Positions 44,870 to 55,420 are shown, counted from the stretch's first letter. The stretch is DNA of 64,000 nt from Deltaproteobacteria bacterium (GCA_022843175.1 JALHOE010000015.1:1-64000); one strand, 5' to 3'. Notes: generated by a model not told the origin, from the sequence alone. Numbers and translations are program-made.

Positions 44870-46062
44870 TGCGCGCCGCGGCGCTCATGCTGCTGCTGGC
44901 CTCGTGCGGGGAGCGCACCATCGGCGAGCGGTCGTCGTCCCCGGGCGAGGCGTGCGACGCCGAGCAGGTGCTCGAGACGCGCTGTCGCACCTGTCACGGC
45001 GCGTCGCCGAGGTTCGGCGCGCCGATGTCGCTCGTCACCCCGGCCGACGTGCGCGCGCGTCCGGTCAAGCAGCGCATCGCCGACGGCACGATGCCCCCGA
45101 GCGGGCCCCTGCCTGCGAGCGAGCGCGCCATCCTCGAGGCGTGGATCGATCGCGGCGCGCCGGCCGCGGAGGGATGCGCGACCGACGCCCCGCCCCCGAC
45201 GACGCTTTCGTGCAAGACCGACGTCGCGGTGCGGCCCGCCGCTCCCCACCCGGTGTCGAGCGCCAGCGGCGATGTATATGTGTGTTATGGGTTTGACCCG
45301 CCGGCCGGCGAAAAGCGGCACATCACGGGGATCGCGCCGCGCATCGACGCGGCGGCCGCGGTGCACCACCTCACGCTGCTCGTGTCCGACACCAGCGTGC
45401 CGTCCACGCCGGCGCCCTGTCCGATCGCGGGCTCGAGCGCGTGGCGGAGCGTGTTCGGCTGGGCGCCGGGCGGCAACAGCTTCGAGCTGCCGAAGGAGGC
45501 CGGCTTCGCGTTCGACGCGAACAGCCACTACGTGGTCCAGGTCCACTACTCGAACCCCACTGGCAAAGCGGGCCTCACCGACACGAGCGGCTTCGATCTC
45601 TGCACCACCGGGACGCTCCGCCCCAACGACGCCGACGTGATGGCGTTCGGCACCCACGCGTTCACCATCCCGCCGCGCGCGTCGCACGCGGTCTCGTGCA
45701 GCGTGCAGGTGCCGGCGTGGGGCGAGACGACGCACCTCATCGCCGCGTTCCCCCACATGCACACGCTCGGCGCGTCGATCGACAACACCGCCCACGCGCT
45801 CGACGGCTCCCGGCTCGCCGATCTCGGCAGCCGCGCCCGCTGGAACTTCCACGCGCAGACGTGGACGCCGCTCGACTTCACCCTCCGCCCCGGCGACATC
45901 GTGAAGACGCGCTGCGCGTGGAACAACACCACCGATTCGTTCGTGACCTTCGGCGAGAAGACGTCCGACGAGATGTGTTACGCGTTCGTCATGTACTACC
46001 CGCGCATCACCCACCCGAGCTGGCACTGGTCCTCGCCCGCCGTCTCCGCAATCTGCAACTAG
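44869..46062 (+). CDS. Cytochrome c / copper type II monooxygenase-like lipoprotein
   Basis: The 397-residue precursor has the lipoprotein signal MRAAALMLLLASC, then a heme c motif C-R-T-C-H (RCRTCHGASP) with a distal TMPPSGPL loop. From about residue 120 a PHM/dopamine beta-monooxygenase-like region follows: AVHHLTLLV (CuA-type His pair), NSHYVVQVHYSNP, FPHMHTLGAS and CYAFVMYYP (candidate Met ligand). It may oxidise a substrate outside the cytoplasm, with the heme passing electrons; substrate unknown. The stop codon overlaps a REP-like element. Confidence 0.8.
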   Translation: MRAAALMLLLASCGERTIGERSSSPGEACDAEQVLETRCRTCHGASPRFGAPMSLVTPADVRARPVKQRIADGTMPPSGPLPASERAILEAWIDRGAPAAEGCATDAPPPTTLSCKTDVAVRPAAPHPVSSASGDVYVCYGFDPPAGEKRHITGIAPRIDAAAAVHHLTLLVSDTSVPSTPAPCPIAGSSAWRSVFGWAPGGNSFELPKEAGFAFDANSHYVVQVHYSNPTGKAGLTDTSGFDLCTTGTLRPNDADVMAFGTHAFTIPPRASHAVSCSVQVPAWGETTHLIAAFPHMHTLGASIDNTAHALDGSRLADLGSRARWNFHAQTWTPLDFTLRPGDIVKTRCAWNNTTDSFVTFGEKTSDEMCYAFVMYYPRITHPSWHWSSPAVSAICN

Positions 46063-46084
46063 GCGCGCGCGTCAGCGAGCGCCT
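46061..46084 (+). repeat. REP-like hairpin repeat, single direct copy
   Basis: Identical to the copy at 1397-1420. Its first two bases are the AG of the upstream TAG stop. It lies between convergent genes; no partner copy is nearby. Confidence 0.75.
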
Positions 46085-46099
46085 AAACGCCGCAGAGAT

Positions 46100-47956
46100 C
46101 TACCGCTTCAACCCGTCCAACACCTCGAGCGCGAGATCGTACTTGCCGAGCGGCGGCATGAGATACGCGCCCTGCACCTTGTCGCGCACCGCGAAGAGCA
46201 TCTCGCGCGCGATCTGCACGCCCTCTTTGCGGGCCTCGGCGCCGGGCGTGGCCTTGCGCATGCGCTCGCGGATCGGCTCCGGGATTTGCATGCCGGGCAC
46301 CTCGTTGTGGAGGAACTCGGCGTTCTTGTAGCTCACGAGCGGGAGCACGCCGACGAGCACCGGCATGTTGAGGTGCTTGGTGCGCTCGAGCATCTTCTCG
46401 AGGAGCTCCTGCTGGAACACCGGCTGGGTCATCACGAAGTCGGCGCCGGCGTGGCGCTTGAGCTCGAGGCGGTGGACCTCTTTCTCGAAGTCGGGCGCGC
46501 CGGGCTCGAAGCCGGTGGCGCAGACGAACTGCGTCTTGCCGCCGGCGAGGGGCTTGCCGGCCGGATCGATGCCGCGGTTCATGTTGGAGGCCATCTGGAG
46601 GAGGCCGATCGCGTCGAGGTCGTAGACCGCCGTCGCTTCCGGGTAGTCGCCGACCTTGGGCGGATCGCCGGTGATGACGACGAGGTTGTGCAGGCCGATG
46701 GCGTGGGCGCCGATGAGGTGGGCCATCTGCGCGAGGAGGTTTCGGTCGCGGCCGCAGACGTGGAGCATCGGCTCGATGCCGTAGTCGCGGAGGAGCAGCG
46801 CGCAGAAGGCGAGGTTGGACATGCGCGCCATCGCGCGCGGGCCGTCGGCCACGTTGACGATGTCGACGCCGTGCTCGAGGAGCATCTTCGACGCCTCGAG
46901 CGCGGGCTTCGGGTTGAGGCCGGGCGCCGGGTTGACCTCGACCGAGACGACGAACTTCCCCTCGGCGAGCTTCTTGGCGAAGGGGCTGCGCTCGGCGAGG
47001 GGCATCGGCGCGACGCCTACGGGCGCGTCGGAGGGGTGGCGCGGGCGCACCGTGACCACCGGGCTGTGGCCGCCGCCGAGCATGCGCGCGCTCTTGGCCA
47101 TCCACCGCACGTGCTCGGGCGTGGTGCCGCAACACCCGCCGACCATGCGCGCGCCGGCCTGGATGATGCGGCGCGCGAAGACGTCGAAGTATTCGGGCGT
47201 GGCCATGTAGAGCTGGCGGCCGTCGACGGTGCGCGGGAGCCCGGCGTTGGGCTGCACGCACAAGGGGAGCTCGGTGTTGAAGCGCTCGGCCATCGCGAGC
47301 GCCATCTGCGGGCCATCGCCGTGGTTGATGCCGATCGCGTCGACGCCCATCGCCTGCACACGCTCGGCGACCTTCTCGGGGCCGGAGCCGTCGGCCACGG
47401 TGCCGGGCTCGTCGAAGGTGACCATCGCGAGGATCGGGATGTCCTTGCTCACGCGGCGCGCGGCCTTGATGGCGATCTCGAGCTCGTCGAGGTGGCGAAA
47501 CGTCTCGATCGCGAAGAGGTCGACGCCGCCCTCGGCGAGCGCGCTGGCCTGCTCGTAGTAGACCTTCGCGATCTCTTCTTCGTTCCACTCGCGGGAGACG
47601 CCGGGGACGAGGCCGGTCGGTCCGATCGAGCCGGCGACGTACGCGGACTCGCCGGCGACCTCGCGCGCGAGCTTGGCGCCCGCGAGGTTGAACGCGCGGA
47701 CCTCGCCGACGAGGCCGTGCTTCTCGAGGATGACGCGGTTGCCGCCGAAGGTGTTGGTCTGGAGGACCTGGGCGCCGGCCTCGAGGTAGTCGCTGTGGAT
47801 CTTGCGCACGACGTCGGGCCGCGTGACGTTGAGCTGCTCGAAGTTCTGGGTGACGAAGATGCCGCGCTCGTAGAGCAGCGAGCCCATCGCGCCGTCGAAC
47901 ACGAGGATGTGACTGCGGACGGCGTCGAGGAACGGAACCGCGGGGTGACCCGACAT
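46100..47956 (-). CDS. Bifunctional homocysteine S-methyltransferase / methylenetetrahydrofolate reductase
   Basis: The 618-residue protein has an N-terminal methyltransferase barrel (about 1-290) with DGAMGSLLYERG, TNTFGGNR and the zinc-site pair C275-C276 (MVGGCCGTTPEH). A MetF-type barrel follows (about 325-600; PVLVGVLPLVSYKNAEFLHNEVPGM). Together they would reduce methylene-THF and use methyl donors for methionine synthesis. Oddly, the position that is usually Cys in the GxNC motif is His (GINHGDGP, H212), while an extra Cys (C233) lies nearby. Single gene, convergent with the copper-enzyme gene. Confidence 0.9.
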   Translation of the reverse strand: MSGHPAVPFLDAVRSHILVFDGAMGSLLYERGIFVTQNFEQLNVTRPDVVRKIHSDYLEAGAQVLQTNTFGGNRVILEKHGLVGEVRAFNLAGAKLAREVAGESAYVAGSIGPTGLVPGVSREWNEEEIAKVYYEQASALAEGGVDLFAIETFRHLDELEIAIKAARRVSKDIPILAMVTFDEPGTVADGSGPEKVAERVQAMGVDAIGINHGDGPQMALAMAERFNTELPLCVQPNAGLPRTVDGRQLYMATPEYFDVFARRIIQAGARMVGGCCGTTPEHVRWMAKSARMLGGGHSPVVTVRPRHPSDAPVGVAPMPLAERSPFAKKLAEGKFVVSVEVNPAPGLNPKPALEASKMLLEHGVDIVNVADGPRAMARMSNLAFCALLLRDYGIEPMLHVCGRDRNLLAQMAHLIGAHAIGLHNLVVITGDPPKVGDYPEATAVYDLDAIGLLQMASNMNRGIDPAGKPLAGGKTQFVCATGFEPGAPDFEKEVHRLELKRHAGADFVMTQPVFQQELLEKMLERTKHLNMPVLVGVLPLVSYKNAEFLHNEVPGMQIPEPIRERMRKATPGAEARKEGVQIAREMLFAVRDKVQGAYLMPPLGKYDLALEVLDGLKR

Positions 47957-47974
47957 GGCTCCCCCTTTAGCGCG

Positions 47975-49825
<1,851 letters not shown>

Positions 49826-49876
49826 CGAACGCGCTCGGCGAACGTAACACCCCGGGGCGGGGCAGTTGCCGAGTTC

Positions 49877-51832
49877 TCACTCCGGTGCTGCGAGGCGGCC
49901 GGCGATGGCGCTCGCCGCGACGACGAGCGGTGAGGCGAGATAGACCTTTCCGGGACCGCTGCGCCCCGGGAAGTTGCGGTTGATCGCGCTGATGGTGACC
50001 TGGTCCGGCTTGTCCGACACGCCCGGTCCGGCCTTGATGCACGCGCCGCACGACGGGTCGACGAGGTGGGCGCCGGCCTTCTCGAAGATCTCGAGGTAGC
50101 CCTGCTCCTCGGCGTATTTGCGGATGCGCTGACTCCCGAACTGGATGTAGAGCTGCACGCCGTCGGCGACGCGCTGGCCCTTGTCGACGGCGCGCTTCAA
50201 CACCGAGGCGTACATGTCCATGTCGGCCTTCTTGCCGCCGGTGCACGAGCCGCCGTACGCGATGTCGAGCTTCACGCTCTCGCTGTGGAGAAGCTTCTGC
50301 AGGGGGACGCCGTTGCGCGGATCGCCGGGCGTCGCGACCATCGGCTCGACGGCGTCGAGGTCGATGGCGAAGGTGGCAAAGAACTTCGCGTCGGGGTCGC
50401 TCTTGACGATTCGCTTGCGGATCTCGTCCTTGCTCGTGCCGCGCATGGCGTGGATGTAGTCGACGACGACGTCGTCGGCCTCGATCACGCCGGTGAAGCC
50501 GCCCGCCTCGACCGCCATGTTGGTGAGGGTGGCGCGCTCGTCGAGCTCCATCGCGAGGACGCCGGGGCCCTGGAACTCGAGCACCTTGCCGATGCCGTCG
50601 CCGCCGCGGAAGAAGGGCTGCGAGAGGATGTGCAGCATGACGTCCTTGGCGCACACGCCCGGCTTCATCTTGCCGGTGAGGCGGAAGAGGACCGTCTCGG
50701 GGACCTTCACGCGCACGTCGCGGGTGAACCACGCGTTGGCCATGTCGGTGCTGCCGACGCCGAACGCGAACGCGCCGAGCGCGCCGCCCATGCAGGTGTG
50801 GCTGTCGGTGCCGGTGATGATGTCGCCCGGCATGCCGAGCTCTTCGATCACCATGTTGTGGCAGATGGCCTCCGAGCCGACGAGCTGCCCGTCGCGGTGG
50901 ACCTCGCCGTAGAGCTTGAGGCCCATCTCGTCGGCGAACTGCTGCTGCACGTCGGCGAGCTTGCTCGCCTGCTTGTCGAGGCCCATGTCCTTGTGGGCGC
51001 GCGGCATGATCAGGTCGAGGAAGGTGAGGTGGTCGCGGAAGGCGAACACGCTCTCGGGGTGCTGCACCTTCTCGCCCGCGAAGCCCTGGCGGAAGAGCGC
51101 CGCGGCCATCGGGGTGACGTACTCGTGGGAGAAGCGGACGTCGGTGCGGACGAAGAGCGCGTCGCCAGGCTTCACCGCGGGGACGCCGAGCTTGTTGGCC
51201 TTGGCGTCGACCACCGCATGCTGCGCGATGATCTTCTCGACGATCGTCATCGGGCGCTTCGGCGTATCGACGACCGGCGGCGCGGTGCGGCCGGCCATGC
51301 GCTCCTTGTTGTACGCAAACAGGCCGCCCGCCTCGACGATGGCGGCGCTGATCGCGTCGAGCCCCTTGGTGAACTCGCTGATCGGGATCTCCTCGCCGCG
51401 CTCGATGCGCTCGAGGATGGAGAAATCGGTGGTGGTGAGGAGGCCGATGTTCTGGCAGTTCTGGCCGTAGATCTTCTCGATCGACTGCGCGACCACGAGC
51501 TTGATGCCGGCGACCTGCTCCGCGTAGGGCGCCTGCTCGCGCGAGGAGCCGCAGCCCTTGGAGCGACCGCTCACGACGACCTCGAACCCGCCCTCCTTGA
51601 TGCCGCCCTGCGGGACCACGCCGCCGCGGAGACCGATGAGCGCGTACTTCGCGAGCGTCTCGTCGTAGTAGTAACAAACCCAGCCGGGCGTGATCTCGTC
51701 GGTGGAGATGCTGTCGACGAGCTTGCGCGCGGGGTCGAGCTTCAAACTCTCGCCCGCGAACTGCTTCTTCACGAGCTCGGGATCTTCGGCGAGGTGGAGG
51801 ACGCGACCGGTGATTTTGAGGTTGTTGGGCAT
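49877..51832 (-). CDS. Aconitase family hydratase with N-terminal swivel domain
   Basis: In this 651-residue protein the small swivel domain comes first (GRSKGCGSSREQAPYAEQVAG, about 90-110), followed by the LeuC-like catalytic domains (about 195-650) with TGTDSHTCMGGALGAFAFGVG, GGSCTGGKKADM and DPSCGACIKAGPG; the Cys residues bind the [4Fe-4S] cluster. This order is the reverse of AcnA/AcnB and looks like a fused LeuD-LeuC arrangement. It probably serves as aconitase or a homolog (isopropylmalate or homoaconitate type). Substrate not decided by sequence. Single gene. Confidence 0.85.
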   Translation of the reverse strand: MPNNLKITGRVLHLAEDPELVKKQFAGESLKLDPARKLVDSISTDEITPGWVCYYYDETLAKYALIGLRGGVVPQGGIKEGGFEVVVSGRSKGCGSSREQAPYAEQVAGIKLVVAQSIEKIYGQNCQNIGLLTTTDFSILERIERGEEIPISEFTKGLDAISAAIVEAGGLFAYNKERMAGRTAPPVVDTPKRPMTIVEKIIAQHAVVDAKANKLGVPAVKPGDALFVRTDVRFSHEYVTPMAAALFRQGFAGEKVQHPESVFAFRDHLTFLDLIMPRAHKDMGLDKQASKLADVQQQFADEMGLKLYGEVHRDGQLVGSEAICHNMVIEELGMPGDIITGTDSHTCMGGALGAFAFGVGSTDMANAWFTRDVRVKVPETVLFRLTGKMKPGVCAKDVMLHILSQPFFRGGDGIGKVLEFQGPGVLAMELDERATLTNMAVEAGGFTGVIEADDVVVDYIHAMRGTSKDEIRKRIVKSDPDAKFFATFAIDLDAVEPMVATPGDPRNGVPLQKLLHSESVKLDIAYGGSCTGGKKADMDMYASVLKRAVDKGQRVADGVQLYIQFGSQRIRKYAEEQGYLEIFEKAGAHLVDPSCGACIKAGPGVSDKPDQVTISAINRNFPGRSGPGKVYLASPLVVAASAIAGRLAAPE

Positions 51833-51894
51833 CGCGGGGAGTTCTCGGGGGCTCGAAACTTAGGATGCACCGAGGCCGCGCGGCAACGCGGGCC

Positions 51895-51922
51895 TTGCCG
51901 TTCGCCCGATTTCCGCTAGAGT
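51895..51922 (+). promoter_or_regulatory. Candidate promoter for the 55-residue basic protein
   Basis: TTGCCG (51,895-51,900) and TAGAGT (51,917-51,922) are 16 bp apart; 36 bp further on is the ATG. Confidence 0.35.
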
Positions 51923-51958
51923 TCGCCCCCCCCTTCAATTCCGGGAGTTCTGACAGCG

Positions 51959-52126
51959 ATGGCGAATCGGGCGATCTGGTCGATGCGTAAGCGGCACGAA
52001 TGGCTTGCGACCCCCCTCAAGGGCAAGAAGATGAAGCGCTCGGGCCGTCTCCGGATCGGTCTGCAGGACGCGCTCGACCGCAAGCACGGCACCGAGCCCG
52101 CCGAGGGCACGCCGCCCCAGAGCTGA
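51959..52126 (+). CDS. 55-residue basic protein
   Basis: The frame encodes MANRAIWSMRKRHEWLATPL, continues with KGKKMKRSGRLRIGLQDALDR, and ends in a Pro/Gly-rich tail. It is strongly basic (about 14 Lys/Arg) and shaped like a small ribosome- or nucleic-acid-binding protein, but I do not recognise the family. It has its own promoter-like sequence and a GGGAG element before the ATG. It is a short gene, but its composition and position just before tRNA-Leu support it. Confidence 0.6.
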   Translation: MANRAIWSMRKRHEWLATPLKGKKMKRSGRLRIGLQDALDRKHGTEPAEGTPPQS

Positions 52127-52190
52127 GCCCACCGCTCATTCCCGGAGGTCCGCGCTCACAGGCCCGGACCTTCGTGTACTTTTGTCGAAC

Positions 52191-52272
52191 GCGACGGTGG
52201 CGGAACTGGCATACGCACTGGGTTTAGGTTCCAGCGCCGAAAGGCATGCGGGTTCAACTCCCGCCCGTCGCA
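52191..52272 (+). tRNA. tRNA-Leu (anticodon UAG)
   Basis: 82-nt class II tRNA. The acceptor stem GCGACGG pairs with CCGTCGC, with A as discriminator. The anticodon stem CTGGG/TCCAG frames the loop TTTAGGT (anticodon TAG). A short variable arm (CGCC GAAA GGC) and a T arm CGGGT TCAACTC CCGCC follow. CCA is not encoded. The phage-like region begins directly after it. Confidence 0.93.
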
Positions 52273-52298
52273 CTCTGCACGAGAAAAACAAGGGTGAA

Positions 52299-52535
52299 GT
52301 GCACTCCGCCGAGGTGGCGGATTCTGCGATCGTAGAACGGTCCGCAGACACTTCGCAGACACTTCGCCCGGCCGGCTCGCCCGACGATGCGGTGTCGATC
52401 CTCCGACGGAAGGCCGCGGAGCTGGTCCTCGCCGGGCGCATCGACGCCGCGCGGAAGGTGCTCGAAGCGCTCGAGGCGATCACCCCGGCCGCCGAGGTCC
52501 TCGACCTCGCGCGCGAGCGGGAGCGTCGGCGCTAG
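52299..52535 (+). CDS. Small helical hypothetical protein
   Basis: 78 residues from GTG 52,299 (VHSAEVADSAIVERSADTSQ...), with AAGGGTGAA just before it. The C-terminal half is a helical repeat (AAELVLAGRIDAARKVLEALEAI) of TPR-like character. First frame after the tRNA. The call is uncertain, as the frame also runs through the tRNA gene. Confidence 0.4.
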   Translation: MHSAEVADSAIVERSADTSQTLRPAGSPDDAVSILRRKAAELVLAGRIDAARKVLEALEAITPAAEVLDLARERERRR

Positions 52536-52600
52536 GCTCCACACGTAGGAGCGCCTCGCCGGCTGGTACCCGACGAGGCGCGGAAGGACACGGTTGCAAC

Positions 52601-53524
52601 GTGGCCCCGAAGACGAACGGTACGCCGAAGAGGACGAAGAGCAAGGCGACGTCGCGCGAGCCTGCGGCGACGACGGTGGAGCAGATCGCCGCGCAGCTCT
52701 TGGCGAATGCGGAGCTCACGGTGGAGCAACTCTTTGCCGATGCGGAGGCCGAGGCGGCAGCGCTCCCACCTCCTCCACGTCCAGCCGGCCCCAGCGACGA
52801 CGAGTATGAGCGGGCCTGCAGAGTCATCTCTTCCGCGGTCCTCGCCGACCCATCGCGCCTCGTGGCCGCGACCAGCCACGTGCTGTCGCTCTGGCGACTC
52901 GGTCGACTCAGCGAGGACGAGATCCCCGTTGCGCGGATCCTTTTGGCTACTTGGTTCGCGTACGCGGACGACGACCGACGCTGGCTGAAGGAGATCGCGA
53001 CGAAGTCAAAGACGCTGCTCGAAGCGCACGCAGGTGAACATCGGCTCCGCATGTCGCCGCGCGCGCCGGCGACGGGGCCGAGCCTCAACCTGATCTCAGG
53101 GCGCGGCGGCGACCTTGTTCGTGACCGCGACGACGATCTCCGCGCGCTGCGCAGCTACGCGATCCGCGTGTTGGCCGACGACTGGCTGCGCGACAACTGG
53201 TCCGACGAGGCGAACGAGTCAATCGCCCGATCCGTTGCGACGTGGATCTCTACGACCGGATTCGCCATCGACGGCACCACGATCGCCAATCCGCGCGATC
53301 CGGCGTTTCGGCGCGCGTGTCGCGACGAGGTTGCCGGCGCGCGCAAGCACGCTCGCAATGACGAGGAGACGCGCTCGCGCGAGCGGATTGCTGAGGATGT
53401 CGTGCGCGCCGTGCTCCGGGCCGTGCTCCGAGCCGCGGGCCGGTCAACGGCGGAGGCGGCCGCGAAGGCGAAGAACGTGTTCGCGAATTTGAACAAGGAT
53501 AAGAAGCGGACCCGAGTCGGCTAA
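52601..53524 (+). CDS. Hypothetical protein of the element
   Basis: 307 residues from GTG 52,601. The N-terminus is Lys/Thr-rich (APKTNGTPKRTKSKATSREP), the rest is mainly alpha-helical with charged surfaces, ending in a basic KNVFANLNKDKKRTRVG segment. No domain was recognised. Codon use is slightly less GC-extreme than in the chromosomal genes. It precedes the block of small phage-like genes and could be a regulatory or cargo gene. Confidence 0.6.
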   Translation: MAPKTNGTPKRTKSKATSREPAATTVEQIAAQLLANAELTVEQLFADAEAEAAALPPPPRPAGPSDDEYERACRVISSAVLADPSRLVAATSHVLSLWRLGRLSEDEIPVARILLATWFAYADDDRRWLKEIATKSKTLLEAHAGEHRLRMSPRAPATGPSLNLISGRGGDLVRDRDDDLRALRSYAIRVLADDWLRDNWSDEANESIARSVATWISTTGFAIDGTTIANPRDPAFRRACRDEVAGARKHARNDEETRSRERIAEDVVRAVLRAVLRAAGRSTAEAAAKAKNVFANLNKDKKRTRVG

Positions 53525-53585
53525 CCGTTCGGAGATTGGTTAGCGCACTCAGCGAGTGCGCGGGTGACGACGTACACCAGTCGTC

Positions 53586-53780
53586 ATGTCACGACGTACC
53601 GAGACGCCGCCGCAGACGCGGCCGATGCGACTTCCCACGACCTCGCTCGATCGCGTGCGACAACTCGCCGTCGATCTGACCGTCGAGCGCGGACGACCGG
53701 TCCCCGAGTCAGAGGCGGCAGCGTTCGCGCTCGACCGCGGCCTCGACGCTCTCTTGCCGACCGCCAGGCCGATCCGCTGA
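53586..53780 (+). CDS. Small ribbon-helix-helix-like protein
   Basis: 64 residues: MSRRTETPPQTRPMRLPTTS, then LDRVRQLAVDLTVERGRPVPES and EAAAFALDRGLDAL. A short beta-prone start followed by two helices is the pattern of ribbon-helix-helix DNA-binding proteins; the match is by pattern only. Possible regulator of the element. Confidence 0.5.
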   Translation: MSRRTETPPQTRPMRLPTTSLDRVRQLAVDLTVERGRPVPESEAAAFALDRGLDALLPTARPIR

Positions 53781-53842
53781 AAGCGGCGCACCCGCGCGGC
53801 TGGCAGGCCTAACGCGGGTGCTCTGCACCGGAGCTCCATCCG

Positions 53843-54202
53843 ATGCGTACCCCCAAGATGACCGCGGCCTCCGAAGGTCGCAAGCACCGACCGCCGCGCG
53901 CCGAGCTCGTGCGCGCCGCCCTCGAGCAGCTCACCGAAGCGCTCGCTCCCGAGCAGTCCTCACCGGCGTGGGATTGGATCCGCTGGCCGGCGTGGGCCCG
54001 CTCACCGGAGCATGCGCGACGCCTCGGCGAACGCGAAGGCATCCGCCTCACGAAGATCGGCCGCGACCTCTACGGCCACCGCGCCGACCTCGATGCGCTC
54101 GCCGACAGGAACGCGATCGCCGCTGGTGCCGCGAACGATGGCGGCGACGACGAGATCGATCCCGAGGTCGCGGCCGCGTTCGCGTCGGTGGGCCGACGAT
54201 GA
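53843..54202 (+). CDS. Helix-turn-helix/excisionase-like protein
   Basis: 119 residues with a helical N-terminus and a WPAWARSPEHARRLGEREGI segment followed by RLTKIGRDLYGHRADLDALA, which resembles a small winged-helix or excisionase-type DNA-binding domain. The C-terminus is acidic. It overlaps the next gene by ATGA, starting a run of four coupled small genes. The function is a guess from shape. Confidence 0.5.
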   Translation: MRTPKMTAASEGRKHRPPRAELVRAALEQLTEALAPEQSSPAWDWIRWPAWARSPEHARRLGEREGIRLTKIGRDLYGHRADLDALADRNAIAAGAANDGGDDEIDPEVAAAFASVGRR

Positions 54203-54402
54203 GCCGCTCGACTTCCCCGCGCGGGCTCGCCGCGTACGCGCCGGACGCGTGTCCCACGATCGACTCGGCGCGACGCCGAGCGCGCGTTCGACGCCGGCAG
54301 CGAGAGATCGAGGACGCGCGCGAGCCGCGAGTCGTGGCCGTGCGCTACGTCGACGGCGCCGAGCCCGTGATCGTGCACGAGGGCGGGGAGCGCAGCCGAT
54401 GA
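54199..54402 (+). CDS. Small basic hypothetical protein
   Basis: 67 residues, Arg-rich in the middle (RRRARVRRRQREIEDAREPR), followed by VVAVRYVDGAEPVIVHEG, a strand pair. No family was recognised. Four-base overlaps at both ends (with the genes at 53,843 and 54,399) argue that it is translated. Confidence 0.55.
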   Translation: MSRSTSPRGLAAYAPDACPTIDSARRRARVRRRQREIEDAREPRVVAVRYVDGAEPVIVHEGGERSR

Positions 54403-54641
54403 GCGCGCAGAAGATCCGTTGCCGCTCGTGCGGCGAGCACGTCGAGGGCGAGCTCGCGCAGATCGATCACGCGCTGTCGGCCTCGTCGCACTCCACGGGC
54501 GAGATCCGCACCATCTACACCGCGGTCGGGCGCACGCTCCTCGACCGCCTCACCGCGGAGCTCGAGGTGCGTCGCCGATCGCTCGAGTCCATCGAGGCCG
54601 AGATCGCCCGCGTCGCGCGCCTCAGCGCGGAGGGCAAGTAG
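54399..54641 (+). CDS. Small protein with N-terminal Cys pair
   Basis: 80 residues. It starts MSAQKIRCRSCGEHVEGELA, a half zinc-ribbon (C-x2-C), and continues as one long helix (LLDRLTAELEVRRRSLESIE...), probably a coiled coil. Coupled to its neighbours. Unknown role within the phage-like block. Confidence 0.55.
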   Translation: MSAQKIRCRSCGEHVEGELAQIDHALSASSHSTGEIRTIYTAVGRTLLDRLTAELEVRRRSLESIEAEIARVARLSAEGK

Positions 54642-54827
54642 ATGGACCGCGACACGAGGGCGCCGACCATCGCGCAGATCCGACACCCGCGCGAGAGGGC
54701 CGAGCACGCCACGTCGCCGCGCGTCCGCGCGCTCCACGCTCGGATCGCCCGCGACCGGATCGCCGAGCTCCGTGCCCTGCTCGACGTTGAGGAGCGGGCC
54801 CTCGACGCGCTCGAAGGTGCCTCATGA
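54642..54827 (+). CDS. Small helical hypothetical protein
   Basis: 61 residues, starting directly after the preceding stop. Mostly one amphipathic helix (VRALHARIARDRIAELRALL, then DVEERALDALEGA). Its end overlaps the next gene's ATG. No family. Confidence 0.5.
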   Translation: MDRDTRAPTIAQIRHPRERAEHATSPRVRALHARIARDRIAELRALLDVEERALDALEGAS

Positions 54828-55420
54828 GCTGGTACGTGGTGCCCCCGGGCGCCGACGGCATGGTCATGGCGCACGCCACGCTCCCGGTCCGCTACCTCGT
54901 CGGCGGGCTCATCCGCGCGCGTGATCGGTATCGCGGCGTCGACGTTCTCGCCGAGGAGATCGCCACGTCGCTCGCCGAGGCGACGCGGATCGCGATCGGC
55001 CTCGTGCTGACGATCGACATGCAGGAGGACGCGAGGCGCGAGCTCGAGGCCCGCGAGCGCGATCGGCGTCGCGGCTACACGCGCGACCGCGTTGCCGATC
55101 GCGACGTGGTGCGCGAGCTCCGGCGCCGCCTCGACGATCCCGCGCGCGTCGTCCATGCCCTCGGGCTCGAGAAGGGGGCGCGTCGACAGCCGCGAGGCGT
55201 GACCGTGCTGTGCCCCTGGCACGACGAGCGCACGCCCTCGTGCTCCGTGCGCGTCGCCGACGACGGGACGATCGCGTGCCGGTGCCACGGCTGCGGCGCG
55301 ACCGCCGACGTCCTCGGCCTCGTCGCCGCGGTGCACGGGCTCGACCCTCGGCGCGAGTTCCGCCGCGTCCTCGAGACGGCGGCCGCGATCGCCGGCGTCA
55401 CCCTCGCGAGGGCGTCTTGA
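54824..55420 (+). CDS. CHC2 zinc-finger (primase-type) protein
   Basis: 198 residues. The N-terminal part (about 1-110) is helical and unassigned. The C-terminal part has a DnaG-like CHC2 zinc finger: C130-P-W-H133 (VLCPWHDERTPSCSVR) and later C154-x2-C157 (IACRCHGCGATADVLGLV). No TOPRIM domain follows, so it would be a finger-only protein acting with another replication factor. It overlaps the RepA-like ATPase gene by four bases, which supports a DNA replication role for the pair. Confidence 0.75.
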   Translation: MSWYVVPPGADGMVMAHATLPVRYLVGGLIRARDRYRGVDVLAEEIATSLAEATRIAIGLVLTIDMQEDARRELEARERDRRRGYTRDRVADRDVVRELRRRLDDPARVVHALGLEKGARRQPRGVTVLCPWHDERTPSCSVRVADDGTIACRCHGCGATADVLGLVAAVHGLDPRREFRRVLETAAAIAGVTLARAS

